Source: JAEUPI01 sp046348365
Lineage (GTDB): Bacteria > Pseudomonadota > Gammaproteobacteria > Burkholderiales > Burkholderiaceae_C
Assembly (NCBI GenBank): GCA_046348365.1
Contig: JAXMEL010000003.1
Location: 717,129 to 781,128 of the forward strand
DNA length: 64,000 nt
Direction of reading: 5' to 3'
Shown here: piece by piece, positions 35,401 to 44,425 of the stretch
Position numbering within the stretch: the first letter of the stretch is position 1
Layout of the letters: every line of letters starts with the position of its first letter
Translations under genes and position numbers: made by a program
The notes under the pieces: model-generated
Told to the model about the DNA's origin: nothing
The model's input: only the letters and a program-made list of their open reading frames with translations
The model's database searches: none

Positions 35401-35753
35401 CGGATCTCGGTCGGCACGATCACGCCGCCGCCGCCGCCGAAGACCTGGATGTGCTCGCCGCCGCGCTGGCGCAGCAGGTCGACCATGTACTTGAAGAACT
35501 CGACGTGGCCGCCCTGGTAGCTCGAGACGGCGATGCCCTGCACGTCCTCCTGCAGCGCGGCGGTGATGATCTCGTCGACCGAGCGGTTGTGCCCGAGGTG
35601 GATCACCTCGGCGCCCATGCCCTGCAGGATGCGGCGCATGATGTTGATCGCGGCGTCGTGGCCGTCGAACAGGCTGGCCGCGGTGACGAAGCGCACCTTG
35701 TGCGTCGGGCGATAGCTCGCCAGGGCCTTGAACTCGGCGGACAGGTCGGTCAT
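32460..35753 (-). CDS. icmF: Fused isobutyryl-CoA mutase IcmF
   Basis: 1097 residues, the usual IcmF length. The N-terminal B12-binding domain has the cobalt-ligand motif FDGHDAAINIMRRILQGMGA. A MeaI/ArgK-type GTPase chaperone domain follows (P-loop GTGGAGKSSL near residue 212, SIDPSRRKSGGALLGDR, NKFD). The methylmalonyl-CoA mutase-type barrel forms the C-terminal half (VSISGYHIAEAGANP, TNAYDEAITTPTEE). It interconverts isobutyryl-CoA and n-butyryl-CoA (some members pivalyl/isovaleryl-CoA) with adenosylcobalamin, and the GTPase part loads and repairs the cofactor. It is divergent from an AraC-type regulator gene. Confidence 0.93.
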   Translation of the reverse strand: MTDLSAEFKALASYRPTHKVRFVTAASLFDGHDAAINIMRRILQGMGAEVIHLGHNRSVDEIITAALQEDVQGIAVSSYQGGHVEFFKYMVDLLRQRGGEHIQVFGGGGGVIVPTEIRELQGYGVSRIYSPEDGQRMGLQGMIGEMLMRCDKDLSSHAPKSLTALQGHGEAAWRALAQWITALENGNADAVLKRSVADAAQAAPVPVVGVTGTGGAGKSSLTDELVRRLRLDQDDRLRVAVVSIDPSRRKSGGALLGDRIRMNAIGPWSQGQRVYMRSLATRDTGSEISAALPDVIAACKAAGFDLVIVETSGIGQGDAAIVPLVDVPLYVMTPEYGAASQLEKIDMLDFAEFVAINKFDRKGAADALRDVAKQVQRNREAFKLTPEQMPVFGTMASRFNDDGVTALYQALKPRLAALGLPLADGRLPSASTRHSTHQNPVVPAARVRYLADIADAVRGYKRRAREQARLAREVQQLRESARMLHAADAERSGARNTVLALATEREARLDAGAAKLLAMWPEMRKAYAGDEYVVKIRDKEIRTGLVHTTLSGNKIRKVALPAYEDHGELLKWLLLENVPGSFPYTAGVFAFKRENEDPTRMFAGEGDAFRTNRRFKLVSEGMPAKRLSTAFDSVTLYGNDPDPRPDIYGKVGNSGVSIATLDDLKVLYSGFDLCAPNTSVSMTINGPAPTILAMFMNAAIDQQLEKFRADNRREPTDTEAAKIREWTLANVRGTVQADILKEDQGQNTCIFSTEFSLKVMGDIAEYFVHHNVRNFYSVSISGYHIAEAGANPISQLAFTLANGFTFVEAYLARGMHIDDFAPNLSFFFSNGMDPEYTVLGRVARRIWAVAMRDRYGANERSQKLKYHCQTSGRSLHAQEIAFNDIRTTLQALIATYDNANSLHTNAYDEAITTPTEESVRRAMAIQLVINREWGLAKNENPNQGSFVIDELTELVEEAVLGEFEKLADRGGVLGAMETGYQRSKIQEESLHYEMLKHTGEYPIVGVNTFRNPHGDPVPQSIELARSTEEEKQSQLARLRDFHTRHAGDAPVLLKRLQQAVIANGNVFEVLMAAVRCCSLGQITSALFEVGGQYRRSM

Positions 35754-35877
35754 CGTGATGCTCCTCGGCGGCGCTACTGTAGACGCGCTGCGCCGGCGGC
35801 GGGAGAGGCCGCCCGGGCCGTTCGAAGTGGTTTTTTCTGCCACAGGCCTGCGACGATGGCGCCTAGACTCGCGCTCC

Positions 35878-36909
35878 ATGAAGGCGGCGACCGAGAAGGA
35901 CACCGTGGCGATGCACTTCGTGCGCGCCGCGCTGGCCCATGTGCCGCCGGCGGCGCAGCCGCGCCTGCTCGGTGCGGCCGGCATCGCCGAAGATCTGCTG
36001 CGGGCGCCGCAGGCGCGGGTGACGGCCGACGCCTTCGCGGCGCTGTGGCTGGGTGTGGCGCGCGAACTCGACGACGAGTTCTTCGGCCTGGATCGGCGGC
36101 GCATGAAGGCCGGCACCTTCGGCCTGCTGTGCCGCGCGGCGCTGCACGGGCGCGACCTCGGCCATGCGCTGCAGCGCCTGATGCACGGCTTCGCACTCGT
36201 CTTCGACGACGTGGCGGCCAGCCTCGAGCTGGTGCAGCGGCGCGCCGTGGTGCGCATCGACAACCGGATCGCCACGCCCGAGGCGCGTCGCTTCGCCGAC
36301 GAGACGATGCTGGTGATGCTGCACGGCGTGTTGTGCTGGTTGGCGGGCCGGCGGCTGCCGCTGCTGGAGGTGGCCTTCGCGCATCCGCGGCCGGCGCATG
36401 CCGACGAATACCGCTCGATGTTTTGCCAGCGGCTGCGCTTCGACGCCCCTTGCACGGCGATGGTCTTCGACGGCCGCATGCTGCGCGCCGCCGTCGTGCA
36501 GAGCGAGGCAACATTGCGGGTCTTCCTGCAGGCGGCGCCGCGTTCGGTGTTCCTCAAGTACCGCAATCCCGAGGGCTGGTCGGCGCGCCTGCGCCGCCGG
36601 CTGCGCAGCGGCCTGGACCAGGGCGCGCTGCCGGCCTTCAACACCGTGGCGCGCGAATGGCGCGTGGCGCCGACCACCTTGCGCCGACGCCTCGACGCCG
36701 AGGGCGCCACCTTCCAGGGCATCAAGGACGACCTGCGACGCGACAGCGCGATCCACCAGCTGGCCGCCGGCGGGCGCAGCGTGAACGCGATCGCGCTCGA
36801 CCTCGGCTTCCACGAGCCGAGCGCGTTTCGCCGCGCCTTCCGCAAGTGGACGGGCGTGCAACCGCTGGCCTACCGCGTGCGCGAGTCCGCGCCTGCGTCG
36901 GCCACCTGA
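35878..36909 (+). CDS. AraC-family transcriptional regulator (OruR/Arabinose_bd type)
   Basis: 343 residues starting MKAATEKDTVAMHFV. The N-terminal ~230 residues match the ligand-binding domain seen in OruR/ArgR-like AraC regulators (AGIAEDLLRAPQARVTADAFAALW). The C-terminal ~90 residues hold the two AraC helix-turn-helices, with LDLGFHEPSAFRRAFRKWTG as the typical second motif. It is divergent from icmF across 124 bases and so is a candidate regulator of it, perhaps sensing a branched-chain acid or acyl derivative. That link is from position only. Confidence 0.87.
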   Translation: MKAATEKDTVAMHFVRAALAHVPPAAQPRLLGAAGIAEDLLRAPQARVTADAFAALWLGVARELDDEFFGLDRRRMKAGTFGLLCRAALHGRDLGHALQRLMHGFALVFDDVAASLELVQRRAVVRIDNRIATPEARRFADETMLVMLHGVLCWLAGRRLPLLEVAFAHPRPAHADEYRSMFCQRLRFDAPCTAMVFDGRMLRAAVVQSEATLRVFLQAAPRSVFLKYRNPEGWSARLRRRLRSGLDQGALPAFNTVAREWRVAPTTLRRRLDAEGATFQGIKDDLRRDSAIHQLAAGGRSVNAIALDLGFHEPSAFRRAFRKWTGVQPLAYRVRESAPASAT

Positions 36910-36995
36910 CCGCAGCGCCGAGGATCGCGGCCGACCGGCGCGGCGTTGCCGGTGTTTAGGGGACAACCCTATCCCCGGACCTCGGGGTTTCACTG

Positions 36996-37613
36996 ATGGG
37001 TGGCCTCGCTACGATCGTGACGTTGTTCACACCCAGGCTGCACCGGGTTGGGGCCGCGCCGGGCGCAGGCCACGGATGCAGCGGAGCCGTTGCGTTGGTC
37101 CGAATTCCTGCCGATCCCCTGCCGTGGAGCCTGTTGCTGATCCTGGCGCTGGTGGTGTCCTTCAGCGCGAGCGATCTGGCCGACGCCGGTGCGCGCATCG
37201 GCGCCCGCGAAACCGCGGTCGATGCCGCGCCGGCGCCGGCGAGCGACTGCTCGCCGCAGAACCTGGCCCATTGCGCCGCGCCGGGAGCACGGCTGTCGTT
37301 GACCGCGGCCGGCTTCCAGCCCGGCTCGGCCGAGTTGCCCGAGGCGCTGGCGCGGCAGCTGGTGCCGCTGAGCGCCAGCCTGCGCGAGCAGCGGGCCGTG
37401 GTGCGGGTGGAGGTGCACACCGACGCCTCCGGCAACGCCGCCGACAGCCAGAGCCTCTCGCAGCGGCGGGCCGATGCGATCCGCTCCTACCTGATCGACC
37501 GCGGCGTCGATCCGTACCGGGTGCAGGCGGTGGGCATGGGCTTCAACCGGCCCAAGCGGCCGGCCGATCCTCTGGCCGCCGAGAACCGCCGGGTGGAGAT
37601 CGTGCACCTGTAG
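36996..37613 (+). CDS. OmpA-like peptidoglycan-binding domain protein
   Basis: 205 residues. One hydrophobic segment (PWSLLLILALVVSFSAS, around residues 43-59) should anchor it in the inner membrane or act as an internal signal. An OmpA C-terminal-type domain follows, with VRVEVHTDASG, LSQRRADAIRSYLIDRGVDP and the arginine-containing end ENRRVEIVHL; these residues normally contact diaminopimelate in peptidoglycan. The long positively charged N-terminus before the segment suggests the annotated ATG may be upstream of the true start, but no better ATG exists. greB follows closely. Confidence 0.72.
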   Translation: MGGLATIVTLFTPRLHRVGAAPGAGHGCSGAVALVRIPADPLPWSLLLILALVVSFSASDLADAGARIGARETAVDAAPAPASDCSPQNLAHCAAPGARLSLTAAGFQPGSAELPEALARQLVPLSASLREQRAVVRVEVHTDASGNAADSQSLSQRRADAIRSYLIDRGVDPYRVQAVGMGFNRPKRPADPLAAENRRVEIVHL

Positions 37614-37647
37614 GTGCGACGCCGCAGTGGCCGCTAACATGCGGCCG

Positions 37648-38208
37648 ATGAGCAAGGCCTTCACGCGAGAGTCCGACGCCAGCGACGATGCCGACGACGA
37701 CGGACCCGCCTCGCCGCCGCTGCCGGCCGGTACGCGCAACTACATCACGCCGCAGGGCTACCGGCGCCTGCGCGAGGAGCTGATGCAGCTGATCGACCAC
37801 GAGCGCCCCCAGGTGGTCGACGTGGTGTCGTGGGCCGCGTCCAACGGCGACCGCTCGGAAAACGGCGACTACCTCTACGGCAAGAAGCGCCTGCGCGAGA
37901 TCGACCGCCGCATCCGCTTCCTGACCAAGCGGCTGGAGCTGGCCGAGGTGGCCGACCCCTCGGCGCACCACGGCAGCGACCAGATCTTCTTCGGCGCCAC
38001 GGTCACCTTCGCCAACGCGCGCGGCGAGCAGCGCACGATCACCATCAAGGGCATCGACGAATCCGACAGCCTGGCCGGCGAGGTGAGCTGGATCTCGCCG
38101 ATCGCCCGCGCGCTGCTCAAGGCCCGCGAGGGCGACGAAGTCAGGCTCGCCACACCGGGCGGCAGCGAGATCATCGAGGTGGTGCAGGTCGCCTATCCGG
38201 CGCCCTAG
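37648..38208 (+). CDS. greB: Transcription elongation factor GreB
   Basis: 186 residues from MSKAFTRESD. GreB features: an acidic N-terminal extension, NYITPQGYRRLREEL opening the coiled-coil finger, SWAASNGDRSENGDYLYGKKRLREIDRR at the fingertip with the acidic residues that stimulate RNA polymerase cleavage, and the FKBP-like C-terminal domain (ITIKGIDESD, GDEVRLATPGG). It rescues backtracked RNA polymerase. It is followed by the decayed IS, so the native downstream neighbour is lost or displaced. Confidence 0.93.
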   Translation: MSKAFTRESDASDDADDDGPASPPLPAGTRNYITPQGYRRLREELMQLIDHERPQVVDVVSWAASNGDRSENGDYLYGKKRLREIDRRIRFLTKRLELAEVADPSAHHGSDQIFFGATVTFANARGEQRTITIKGIDESDSLAGEVSWISPIARALLKAREGDEVRLATPGGSEIIEVVQVAYPAP

Positions 38209-38359
38209 CCCATCTTTCTCAGATTTCCGTGGATAACCTGTGAGTTGATGGTCTACCGCGCTGGAAGCTGTTGATCGGTATAGCCGGCGGTCATACGAGG
38301 CTTGTAGTGGAGACCTTGGTCCTTGCGACCGACGCCGCGCGTACTCAAAACTTGGGTCC

Positions 38360-39023
38360 TTGTTCCTGCGCTGCAACCGACGCAAGAAGGACGGCAAGGT
38401 TCACGACGACTGGAGCGGGTGGAGAGCCGACGCTGCTGCGATGGTCGTGTCGTGCAGCGCCAGGTGCTGTACCTTGGCGAGATCAACGCCAGCCAGCGCG
38501 AGGCTTGGCGCAAGACCATCGAGTGGCGGGACGCGGGCACGCGGCGCCAGGTGGCGCTGTTCCCGGCCGGCTCAATGCCGGTGGACGACGTCGACGCCAT
38601 CGGCGTGCGCCTGAGCGAGATCAGCCTGTGCCGACCGCGTCAGTGGGGTGCGTGCTGGCTGGCCCTGCAACTGTGGCAGCAGCTCGAACTCGACAGCTTC
38701 TGGCACCCGAAGTTTGCGCGTGCGCAGGGCGGCACGCCGTCGCTGAAGGTGCTCAAGACGCTGGTGGTCTATCGCCTCGTTGATCCGGGCTCGGAGTGGC
38801 GACTGCACCGCCAATGGTTCGTTGCCAGTGCGACGGCCGATTTGCTGGACTCGGACTTCCGCCTGGCCGAGAAGAACACGCCGTACCGCTGCCTGGACCG
38901 GTTGGTCGAGCACAAGGACGAACTCTTCAAGTTCCTCGTGCGGCGCTGGGGTGAACTCTTCGGCGCGAAGTTCGACGTGCTGCTGTACGGCCTGTCCAGC
39001 ACCTACTTCGAGACCGACGAAGA
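38360..39023 (+). pseudogene. Decayed IS1634-type transposase fragment
   Basis: The N-terminal ~220 residues of an IS1634/IS4-like transposase are readable in two frames: FLRCNRRKKDGKVHD in one, then from about base 38418 GRVVQRQVLYLGEINASQREAW onward in another. This is consistent with a one-base deletion. QLCRPRQWGACWLALQLW, VVYRLVDPGSEWRLHR and FDVLLYGLSSTYFETD are the family landmarks. It stops being transposase-like just after the DxTSTYFE-type region; the catalytic C-terminal two thirds is missing. No intact terminal repeats were found. Confidence 0.8.
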
Positions 39024-40603
39024 CCGTGGCCCCGACCACCTCCAACTTCACCGCCGCATGCACGGTGAACGGCGTCAGTGTCGGCGCCAGCCCGGCCACG
39101 ATGGCCGCGGGCGGCACCACCACGCTAACCGCGACGGTTAACGCCACCAGCAGTTGCTCCAGCGCCGTCACCTGGAGCGTGGCGCCGAGCGGCGGAACGC
39201 TCAGCCCCAACGGGAACGCGGCGACCTTCACGGCGCCCAGCACCGGCAGCTACACCGTCACCGCGGTCAGCAGCGCCGATGCCACTAAGAGCGGCGCGGC
39301 CACCGTGGCCGTCACCGCGGCGGCGGCCTGCGGCACCGCCAATGGCACGATCGTCACGCACGCCGCGAACGTCGCCGCCAGCGAGACCTGGGCCGGCGAC
39401 GGCGTCACGCACCGCGTGCCCACCAGCATCTCCGTCACCGGCACGGCGGTGCTGACGGTGCAGCCCTGCGCCATCGTCGCGCTCGGAGCCGGCGCCAGCA
39501 TCACGGTGCGCGACAGCGCCAAGCTGGTGGCCGCCGGCACCGGCGCGACGCGCTTCGTCGCGTTCCGGCGCGACAACGCAGCGCAGCCCTGGGGCATCCT
39601 GCGCGGCTACACCGACACCTCGCTGATCGAGCTGCACTGGACGCGGCTCGAGGGCGGCGGCGCCTTCGGCGGCCAGTTGAAGGACCCGGCCGTCGCCGTC
39701 TTCGGCAGCGGCTACGGGTCGCCGCCGGCGCCGGTGTTGAGGGTGGACAACGTGACCATCGATTCGCCGCAGGGCGCCGGCGTCTATCTCGATGCGAACG
39801 CGGCCTTGACGTCCGATTCGCAGCAGCTCACCATCAGCGGCGCCGGCGGCACGGCGGTGTTCAGCACGCTGATGTCGCTCGGCAGCATCCCGAGCGGCTC
39901 TTATACCGGCAACGCCACCGACGAGTTCGTCGTCTTCGGCTCGAGCACGATCTTCGCCGACTTCACCATCCACGATCGCGGCGTTCCAGCGCGCATCCAG
40001 ACGAGCAGCTTGTTCGTCGGGCCGTCGGGCGGCGCGACGGCGCCGGTGACGCTAACGATCGAACCCGGCGTAATGCTCAAATCCCCGCGCATGATCGCGA
40101 CCCAGCCCGGCGCGCGTTGCACCTTCGGCAGCAACGGCAATTCGCCGAACAACGTCGTCGGCATCCTGAGCGCCATCGGCACGGCCGCCAAGCCCATCGT
40201 CTTCACCTCGGGCGAAGCGACTCCGGCGCCCGACGACTGGGTCGGCCTGTGGCTCAACACCGCCAACGGCTCGCGGCTCGAACATGTGGAGATCGCCTAC
40301 GCCGGCGGCGCCAACGGCATCCAGTCCAACAACTGCCGGCCGCTCAACATCGAAGACGAAGCTGCGTTGCTGGTCGGCGACTTCGATTTCCAGTACGTGC
40401 CGCCCGACGACCTCATTACCTCGAGCCGCATCCACCACAGCGCGGGCTTCGGCATCAATGCGATGTGGCAGGCGGCGACCGTCAACGCGCCGAACCTGAC
40501 CGCGGGCAACCTGTTCGAGAACAATGCGGGCTGCGCCCAGACCTACAACGCCTTGACGCCGCCGAGCGCATGCCCGGCGCTGCGGGGCTGCACGGCGAAT
40601 TGA
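39024..40603 (+). pseudogene. 5'-truncated secreted protein with Ig-like and beta-rich domains
   Basis: About 525 codons, open to a stop, but the frame enters directly from the IS fragment and has no signal peptide or credible start, so the original N-terminus is lost. The first ~90 residues look like a bacterial Ig-like domain (GGTTTLTATVNATSSCSSAVTWSVAP, with Cys pairs). The remainder is Ser/Thr/Gly-rich, with repeated right-handed beta-helix-like segments (LIELHWTRLEGGGAFGG, NGSRLEHVEIAYAGGANGIQ). Probably a surface or secreted protein before the truncation. No function is recognised. Confidence 0.65.
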
Positions 40604-40629
40604 TGTCCTGGCCCGCAGGCCAAACGCGC

Positions 40630-40731
40630 TCAGGGCTGAGCGCCGCGCTGAGCCGCATCGAGATCGCGCCAGAGATTCTCGACATCCTCGATGCCCACGC
40701 TGAGGCGCAACAGCGACGGCGGCAGATGCCC
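40630..40731 (-). pseudogene. C-terminal fragment of a Cys/Met-metabolism PLP enzyme
   Basis: Read on the minus strand, about 33 residues up to a stop (with LLRLSVGIEDVENLWRDLD) match the conserved extreme C-terminus of the cystathionine gamma-synthase / O-acylhomoserine sulfhydrylase family. Nothing upstream on that strand continues the family, so this is a leftover of a deleted gene. It supports deletion or rearrangement in the segment around the IS remnant. Confidence 0.6.
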
Positions 40732-40876
40732 TTGCCCCGGGTGGGCACCTGGCGGAGGTGCCCCCCTCGTTCGCAGGATTCCGGGCGCCGTTCGGGCCTT
40801 GGCGGGACCGAAATTCACGCCTACATTGCGCCCCATGAAGGCGAGGTCGAATCGACCGACCAGCGAAAGGACAAGC

Positions 40877-41533
40877 ATGAGACCGCAGATTCGCTTGCGC
40901 ACTGTGCTGGCCACCGCCGCGCTGCTGGTCAGCGCCACGGCGCACTCGGCCATCGTCATCGACTTCACGCCGTCGTCGCAGCACGTGAATATCGGCAGCT
41001 TCGTCACCGTCGACATGACGATTTCGGGACTGGGCGCCGAGATTCTGCGGAGCTTCGACCTCGACGTCATCTGGTCCGGTGCATCGATCGGCGCGACGAC
41101 CCTCTCGTACGACGGTGCGGTGCCCGGGGCGAGCCTCGACCAGCTGGGCCATGCCTACGGGGCCGATCCGCAGTACCTGATCAGCCTCGACCTCGGCGAC
41201 ATGAGCGCGAAGGCCACCGCGCAACTGGGCGACGGCGTCATCGCGGCCCACCAGGCCGACGACTTCCTGATCGCGCGGCTGGGCTTCAGTGCCGATGCCA
41301 ACGGCGCGACCACGCTGACGCTGGGCCCGGATCTCAACTCCCAGCGCAAGTTTCTCGGCCTGGGGGGCGCCATGCTCGACGTGACCGTGGGTTCGGCCTG
41401 CATCGCCGTGGGCACCGGCGTCTGCGCAGCGACCGTACCCGAGCCGGCGAGCTGGGGTCTGGCGGTGCTGGCCGGTTTCGCCGGGCTGGTGGCCACGAGG
41501 CGGCGCCGCGGCGCGGGACCGGGGCTCGCGTAG
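40877..41533 (+). CDS. PEP-CTERM sorted exported protein
   Basis: 218 residues with a signal peptide (VLATAALLVSATAHS). The C-terminus is the exosortase signal: Val-Pro-Glu-Pro, then hydrophobic WGLAVLAGFAGLVA, then an Arg cluster. The middle part (GSFVTVDMTISGLG, ILRSFDLDVIW) is beta-rich and cohesin-like in pattern. Exosortase (EpsH/XrtA) would cleave at PEP for extracellular polysaccharide-linked display; no exosortase is in the window. A GAAAGGA site precedes the ATG. Confidence 0.85.
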   Translation: MRPQIRLRTVLATAALLVSATAHSAIVIDFTPSSQHVNIGSFVTVDMTISGLGAEILRSFDLDVIWSGASIGATTLSYDGAVPGASLDQLGHAYGADPQYLISLDLGDMSAKATAQLGDGVIAAHQADDFLIARLGFSADANGATTLTLGPDLNSQRKFLGLGGAMLDVTVGSACIAVGTGVCAATVPEPASWGLAVLAGFAGLVATRRRRGAGPGLA

Positions 41534-41793
41534 CGCGGAGCTTGGCGGACGGCGATCGCGCCAGCTGAGCACTCTCGGGACCTCCACGACTGTTGCTGCT
41601 CGGGATAGTGCCCGAGCTAGGGCGCGCCGCGGGCGCATGTGCGCGCCGGCCCGCGCTCGCCCGTTCACGAAGATCGCGCCGGTGCCACCGAATGCCGTGT
41701 CCTCGGTCACGAGGCCGGCCACCGCGCCCGGCGAGCGCGACATGGCGGCACGGCCAGCGTCTAGATTCGGGGGCGCAAGCGAGACTTCGCTCG

Positions 41794-44415
41794 ATGGACA
41801 ACGCACGCCCTCTGCGTCTGGCGCCCTGGTCGCGATTGCACCAGTCGCTGATGCCCGACTACAACGCCAAGGCCACCGCCTACTGGTGGGGCATGGCGGC
41901 GCTCGGGTCGTTGCTGCTGGCCTATGCGGCATCGAAGCTGCTGGCCGAGCCGCTGTCCACCGTGGCGATGGTCGTCGTGGGCTGCATCATCGCGGCCATC
42001 GCCGGCATGTTCCCGGTGCGCGTGCCGCGCTCGACGAATTCGTTCGCCGCCGGCGAAACCTTCATCTTCCTGCTGCTGCTGCTGTACGGCCCCGACGCGG
42101 CCACCATCGCGGCCGCGGCCGAGGCTGCAGCGGGGTCCTGGCGCACCTCGCGGCGCTGGACCAGCCGCATCGCCAGCCCGACGATGGCGGCGGTGGCGAT
42201 GTTCGTCGTCGGCCACGCCTTCGCCGAAGTGCTGCGCGTGGTGAGCAGGCTCGAGACCGCCCAGGCGCCGGTGCTGCTGGCGGTGTCGGTGATGCTGGCG
42301 CTGATCTACTTCGTGTCGAACACGGTGCTCATCACGCTGGTGCTGCAGCTCAAGCGCGACGAGCCGATGAACTGGCGCGCGCTGTTCTCGAACTTCGGCT
42401 GGGTGGGCATCGTGCACGCGGCGAGCGCGTCGCTGGCCACGCTGCTGTACCTGACGTTCCAGCAATCCGGCGCCGGCGTGCTGATGGCCGCGGTGCCGAT
42501 CCTGACGATGCTGCTGACGACGCTGCACTTCTTCTTCCGCCACCAGGCGGCCGACGAGGCGGTGCGCAAGAGCCGCCTCGAGGCCGCCGAGCGCGAGGCC
42601 GAGCAGGCCGCGCGCCACCTGGCCGAGCTGCGCCAGAGCGAGCAGCAGCTGCGCGAGAGCGAGCAGCGTTTCCACAGTGCGTTCACGCATGCGTCGATCG
42701 GCATGGCGCTCGTGACCTTCGACGGCCATGTGCTGCAGGCCAACCGTGCGCTGGGCGAGCTGCTGGGGCGCGACGACGCCGAGCTGCGCGGCCGCCGCTT
42801 CGACGAGCTGCTGTTCGAGCGCGACATGCCCACCTTCCGCCGCTACCTGCAGCGCGTGCATTCGGGCGCCATCGACAGCTTCGAGGACGAGCTGCGCTGC
42901 CTGCATCGCAACGGCACCATCGTGTGGGTGGCGGCGGGTTGCAGCGTCTTCTCCGAAGGCGCCGCCGAGCAGCCGCGGTTGATCCTGCAGCTGCACGACA
43001 TCACCGCGCGGCGCGACGCCGAGGAGCGGCTGCACCACATCGCCTTCCACGACAGCCTGACCGGCCTGCCCAACCGCGCGCGCTTCCACAAGCAGCTCAC
43101 GCGCGTGATCGACCGCGCGCGCGGCAGCCAGCCGGTGCGCTATGCGGTGATGTTCCTCGACTTCGACCGCTTCAAGCTCATCAACGACAGCCTCGGCCAC
43201 GACGCGGGCGACGAGTTCCTGGTGCAGGTGGCGCGCCGCATCCGCGACAACGTGCGCCACGCCGACTTCGTGGCCCGCCTCGGCGGCGACGAGTTCGCGG
43301 TGCTGTGCGACAAGGTCGAGCAGGAGGACGCCATCGTCGACCTCGCCGACAGGTTGCTCGCCGCGCTGCAGCGCCCGTTCGACCTGAGCGGCACCGAGAT
43401 CACCACCAGCGCGAGCATCGGCATCACCTTCAGCCGCTTCGGCTACACCACGCCCGAAGACGTGCTGCGCGATGCCGACATCGCGATGTACAAGGCCAAG
43501 GCCCAGGGCAAGGGGCGCGTCGCGCTGTTCGACGCCGGGCTGCATGCCCAGGTCAGCGCGCGCATGCGCATGGAAAACGAGCTGCGCGCCGCGATCGGCA
43601 ACGGCCAGCTCACGGTGGCCTACCAGCCGCTGTATGCGATGAAGTCGGGCTCGCTGGTCGGCTTCGAGGCGCTGGCGCGCTGGACGCACCCGGAGCGCGG
43701 CACGATCAGCCCCGGCGCGTTCATCCCGGTGGCCGAGGAAGCGGCGCTGATGGTGCCGCTGACCGACCTGGTGCTCGAAACGGCGTGCCGCGACCTGCGC
43801 CTCTGGCAGCAGCGCGACGAGCGCTTCGCGCGGCTGCACGTGCACGTCAACGTCTCGGGCCACGACATCGCCCACGGCGGGCTCGGCGCGCGCATCGCGC
43901 GCGTGCTGCGCGAGACCGGCCTGGCACCGGGCTTCCTGAACCTGGAGCTGACCGAGAACATCCTGATGGAGCGCCTCGACGGCGCGATGCGCACGCTCGA
44001 GCGCATGCGCGAGCTCGGCGTGGGCCTGAGCGTCGACGATTTCGGCACCGGCTATTCGTCGCTGAGCTACCTGTCGAGCCTGCCGATCGACTGCCTGAAG
44101 ATCGACCGCAGCTTCGTGCACGCGCTCAAGCCGGGTGCCAAGCAGCTCGAGGTGGTGCGCGCCATCGTCTGGCTCGGCCGCGCGCTCGGCAAATCGGTGA
44201 TCGCCGAGGGCATCGAGACCGAGGAGCAGTTCGAACAGCTGCGCCACCTGGGCTGCGACATCGGGCAGGGCTACCACCTGTCGCAGCCGCTGCCGAAGGA
44301 GGGCGTCGACGAGCTGCTGCGGCGCATCGAGGCCGAGGCCGAAGTCGACGAGGGCGAATCGCCGCGCGCGTCGCGCTTCGGGCGCCTGGCCTCGGTGCTG
44401 ACGTTCCGGATCTGA
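41794..44415 (+). CDS. Membrane PAS-GGDEF-EAL protein
   Basis: 873 residues. Six or seven hydrophobic segments (about residues 30-250) form a membrane sensor, then a coiled-coil linker, a PAS domain (about 285-410), GGDEF (about 420-590; active-site GGDEF intact, I-site RHAD five residues before) and EAL (about 605-860). The EAL domain keeps FEALARW, NLELTENILM, DDFGTGYSSLSYL, KIDRSFV and AEGIET. Both cyclase and phosphodiesterase motifs look complete, so it may make or degrade c-di-GMP according to the signal. Confidence 0.9.
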   Translation: MDNARPLRLAPWSRLHQSLMPDYNAKATAYWWGMAALGSLLLAYAASKLLAEPLSTVAMVVVGCIIAAIAGMFPVRVPRSTNSFAAGETFIFLLLLLYGPDAATIAAAAEAAAGSWRTSRRWTSRIASPTMAAVAMFVVGHAFAEVLRVVSRLETAQAPVLLAVSVMLALIYFVSNTVLITLVLQLKRDEPMNWRALFSNFGWVGIVHAASASLATLLYLTFQQSGAGVLMAAVPILTMLLTTLHFFFRHQAADEAVRKSRLEAAEREAEQAARHLAELRQSEQQLRESEQRFHSAFTHASIGMALVTFDGHVLQANRALGELLGRDDAELRGRRFDELLFERDMPTFRRYLQRVHSGAIDSFEDELRCLHRNGTIVWVAAGCSVFSEGAAEQPRLILQLHDITARRDAEERLHHIAFHDSLTGLPNRARFHKQLTRVIDRARGSQPVRYAVMFLDFDRFKLINDSLGHDAGDEFLVQVARRIRDNVRHADFVARLGGDEFAVLCDKVEQEDAIVDLADRLLAALQRPFDLSGTEITTSASIGITFSRFGYTTPEDVLRDADIAMYKAKAQGKGRVALFDAGLHAQVSARMRMENELRAAIGNGQLTVAYQPLYAMKSGSLVGFEALARWTHPERGTISPGAFIPVAEEAALMVPLTDLVLETACRDLRLWQQRDERFARLHVHVNVSGHDIAHGGLGARIARVLRETGLAPGFLNLELTENILMERLDGAMRTLERMRELGVGLSVDDFGTGYSSLSYLSSLPIDCLKIDRSFVHALKPGAKQLEVVRAIVWLGRALGKSVIAEGIETEEQFEQLRHLGCDIGQGYHLSQPLPKEGVDELLRRIEAEAEVDEGESPRASRFGRLASVLTFRI

Positions 44416-44425
44416 GGCGCGAGCC

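Noticed and set aside
35754..35877. Possible cobalamin riboswitch upstream of icmF
   Set aside because: The divergent space is only 124 bases and I see no B12-box-like conserved core.
38780..39023. Upstream part of the frame that enters the secreted-protein gene
   Set aside because: These codons lie in the IS fragment in a frame different from the transposase, giving Arg/Cys/Thr-rich nonsense; the real similarity begins near 39024.
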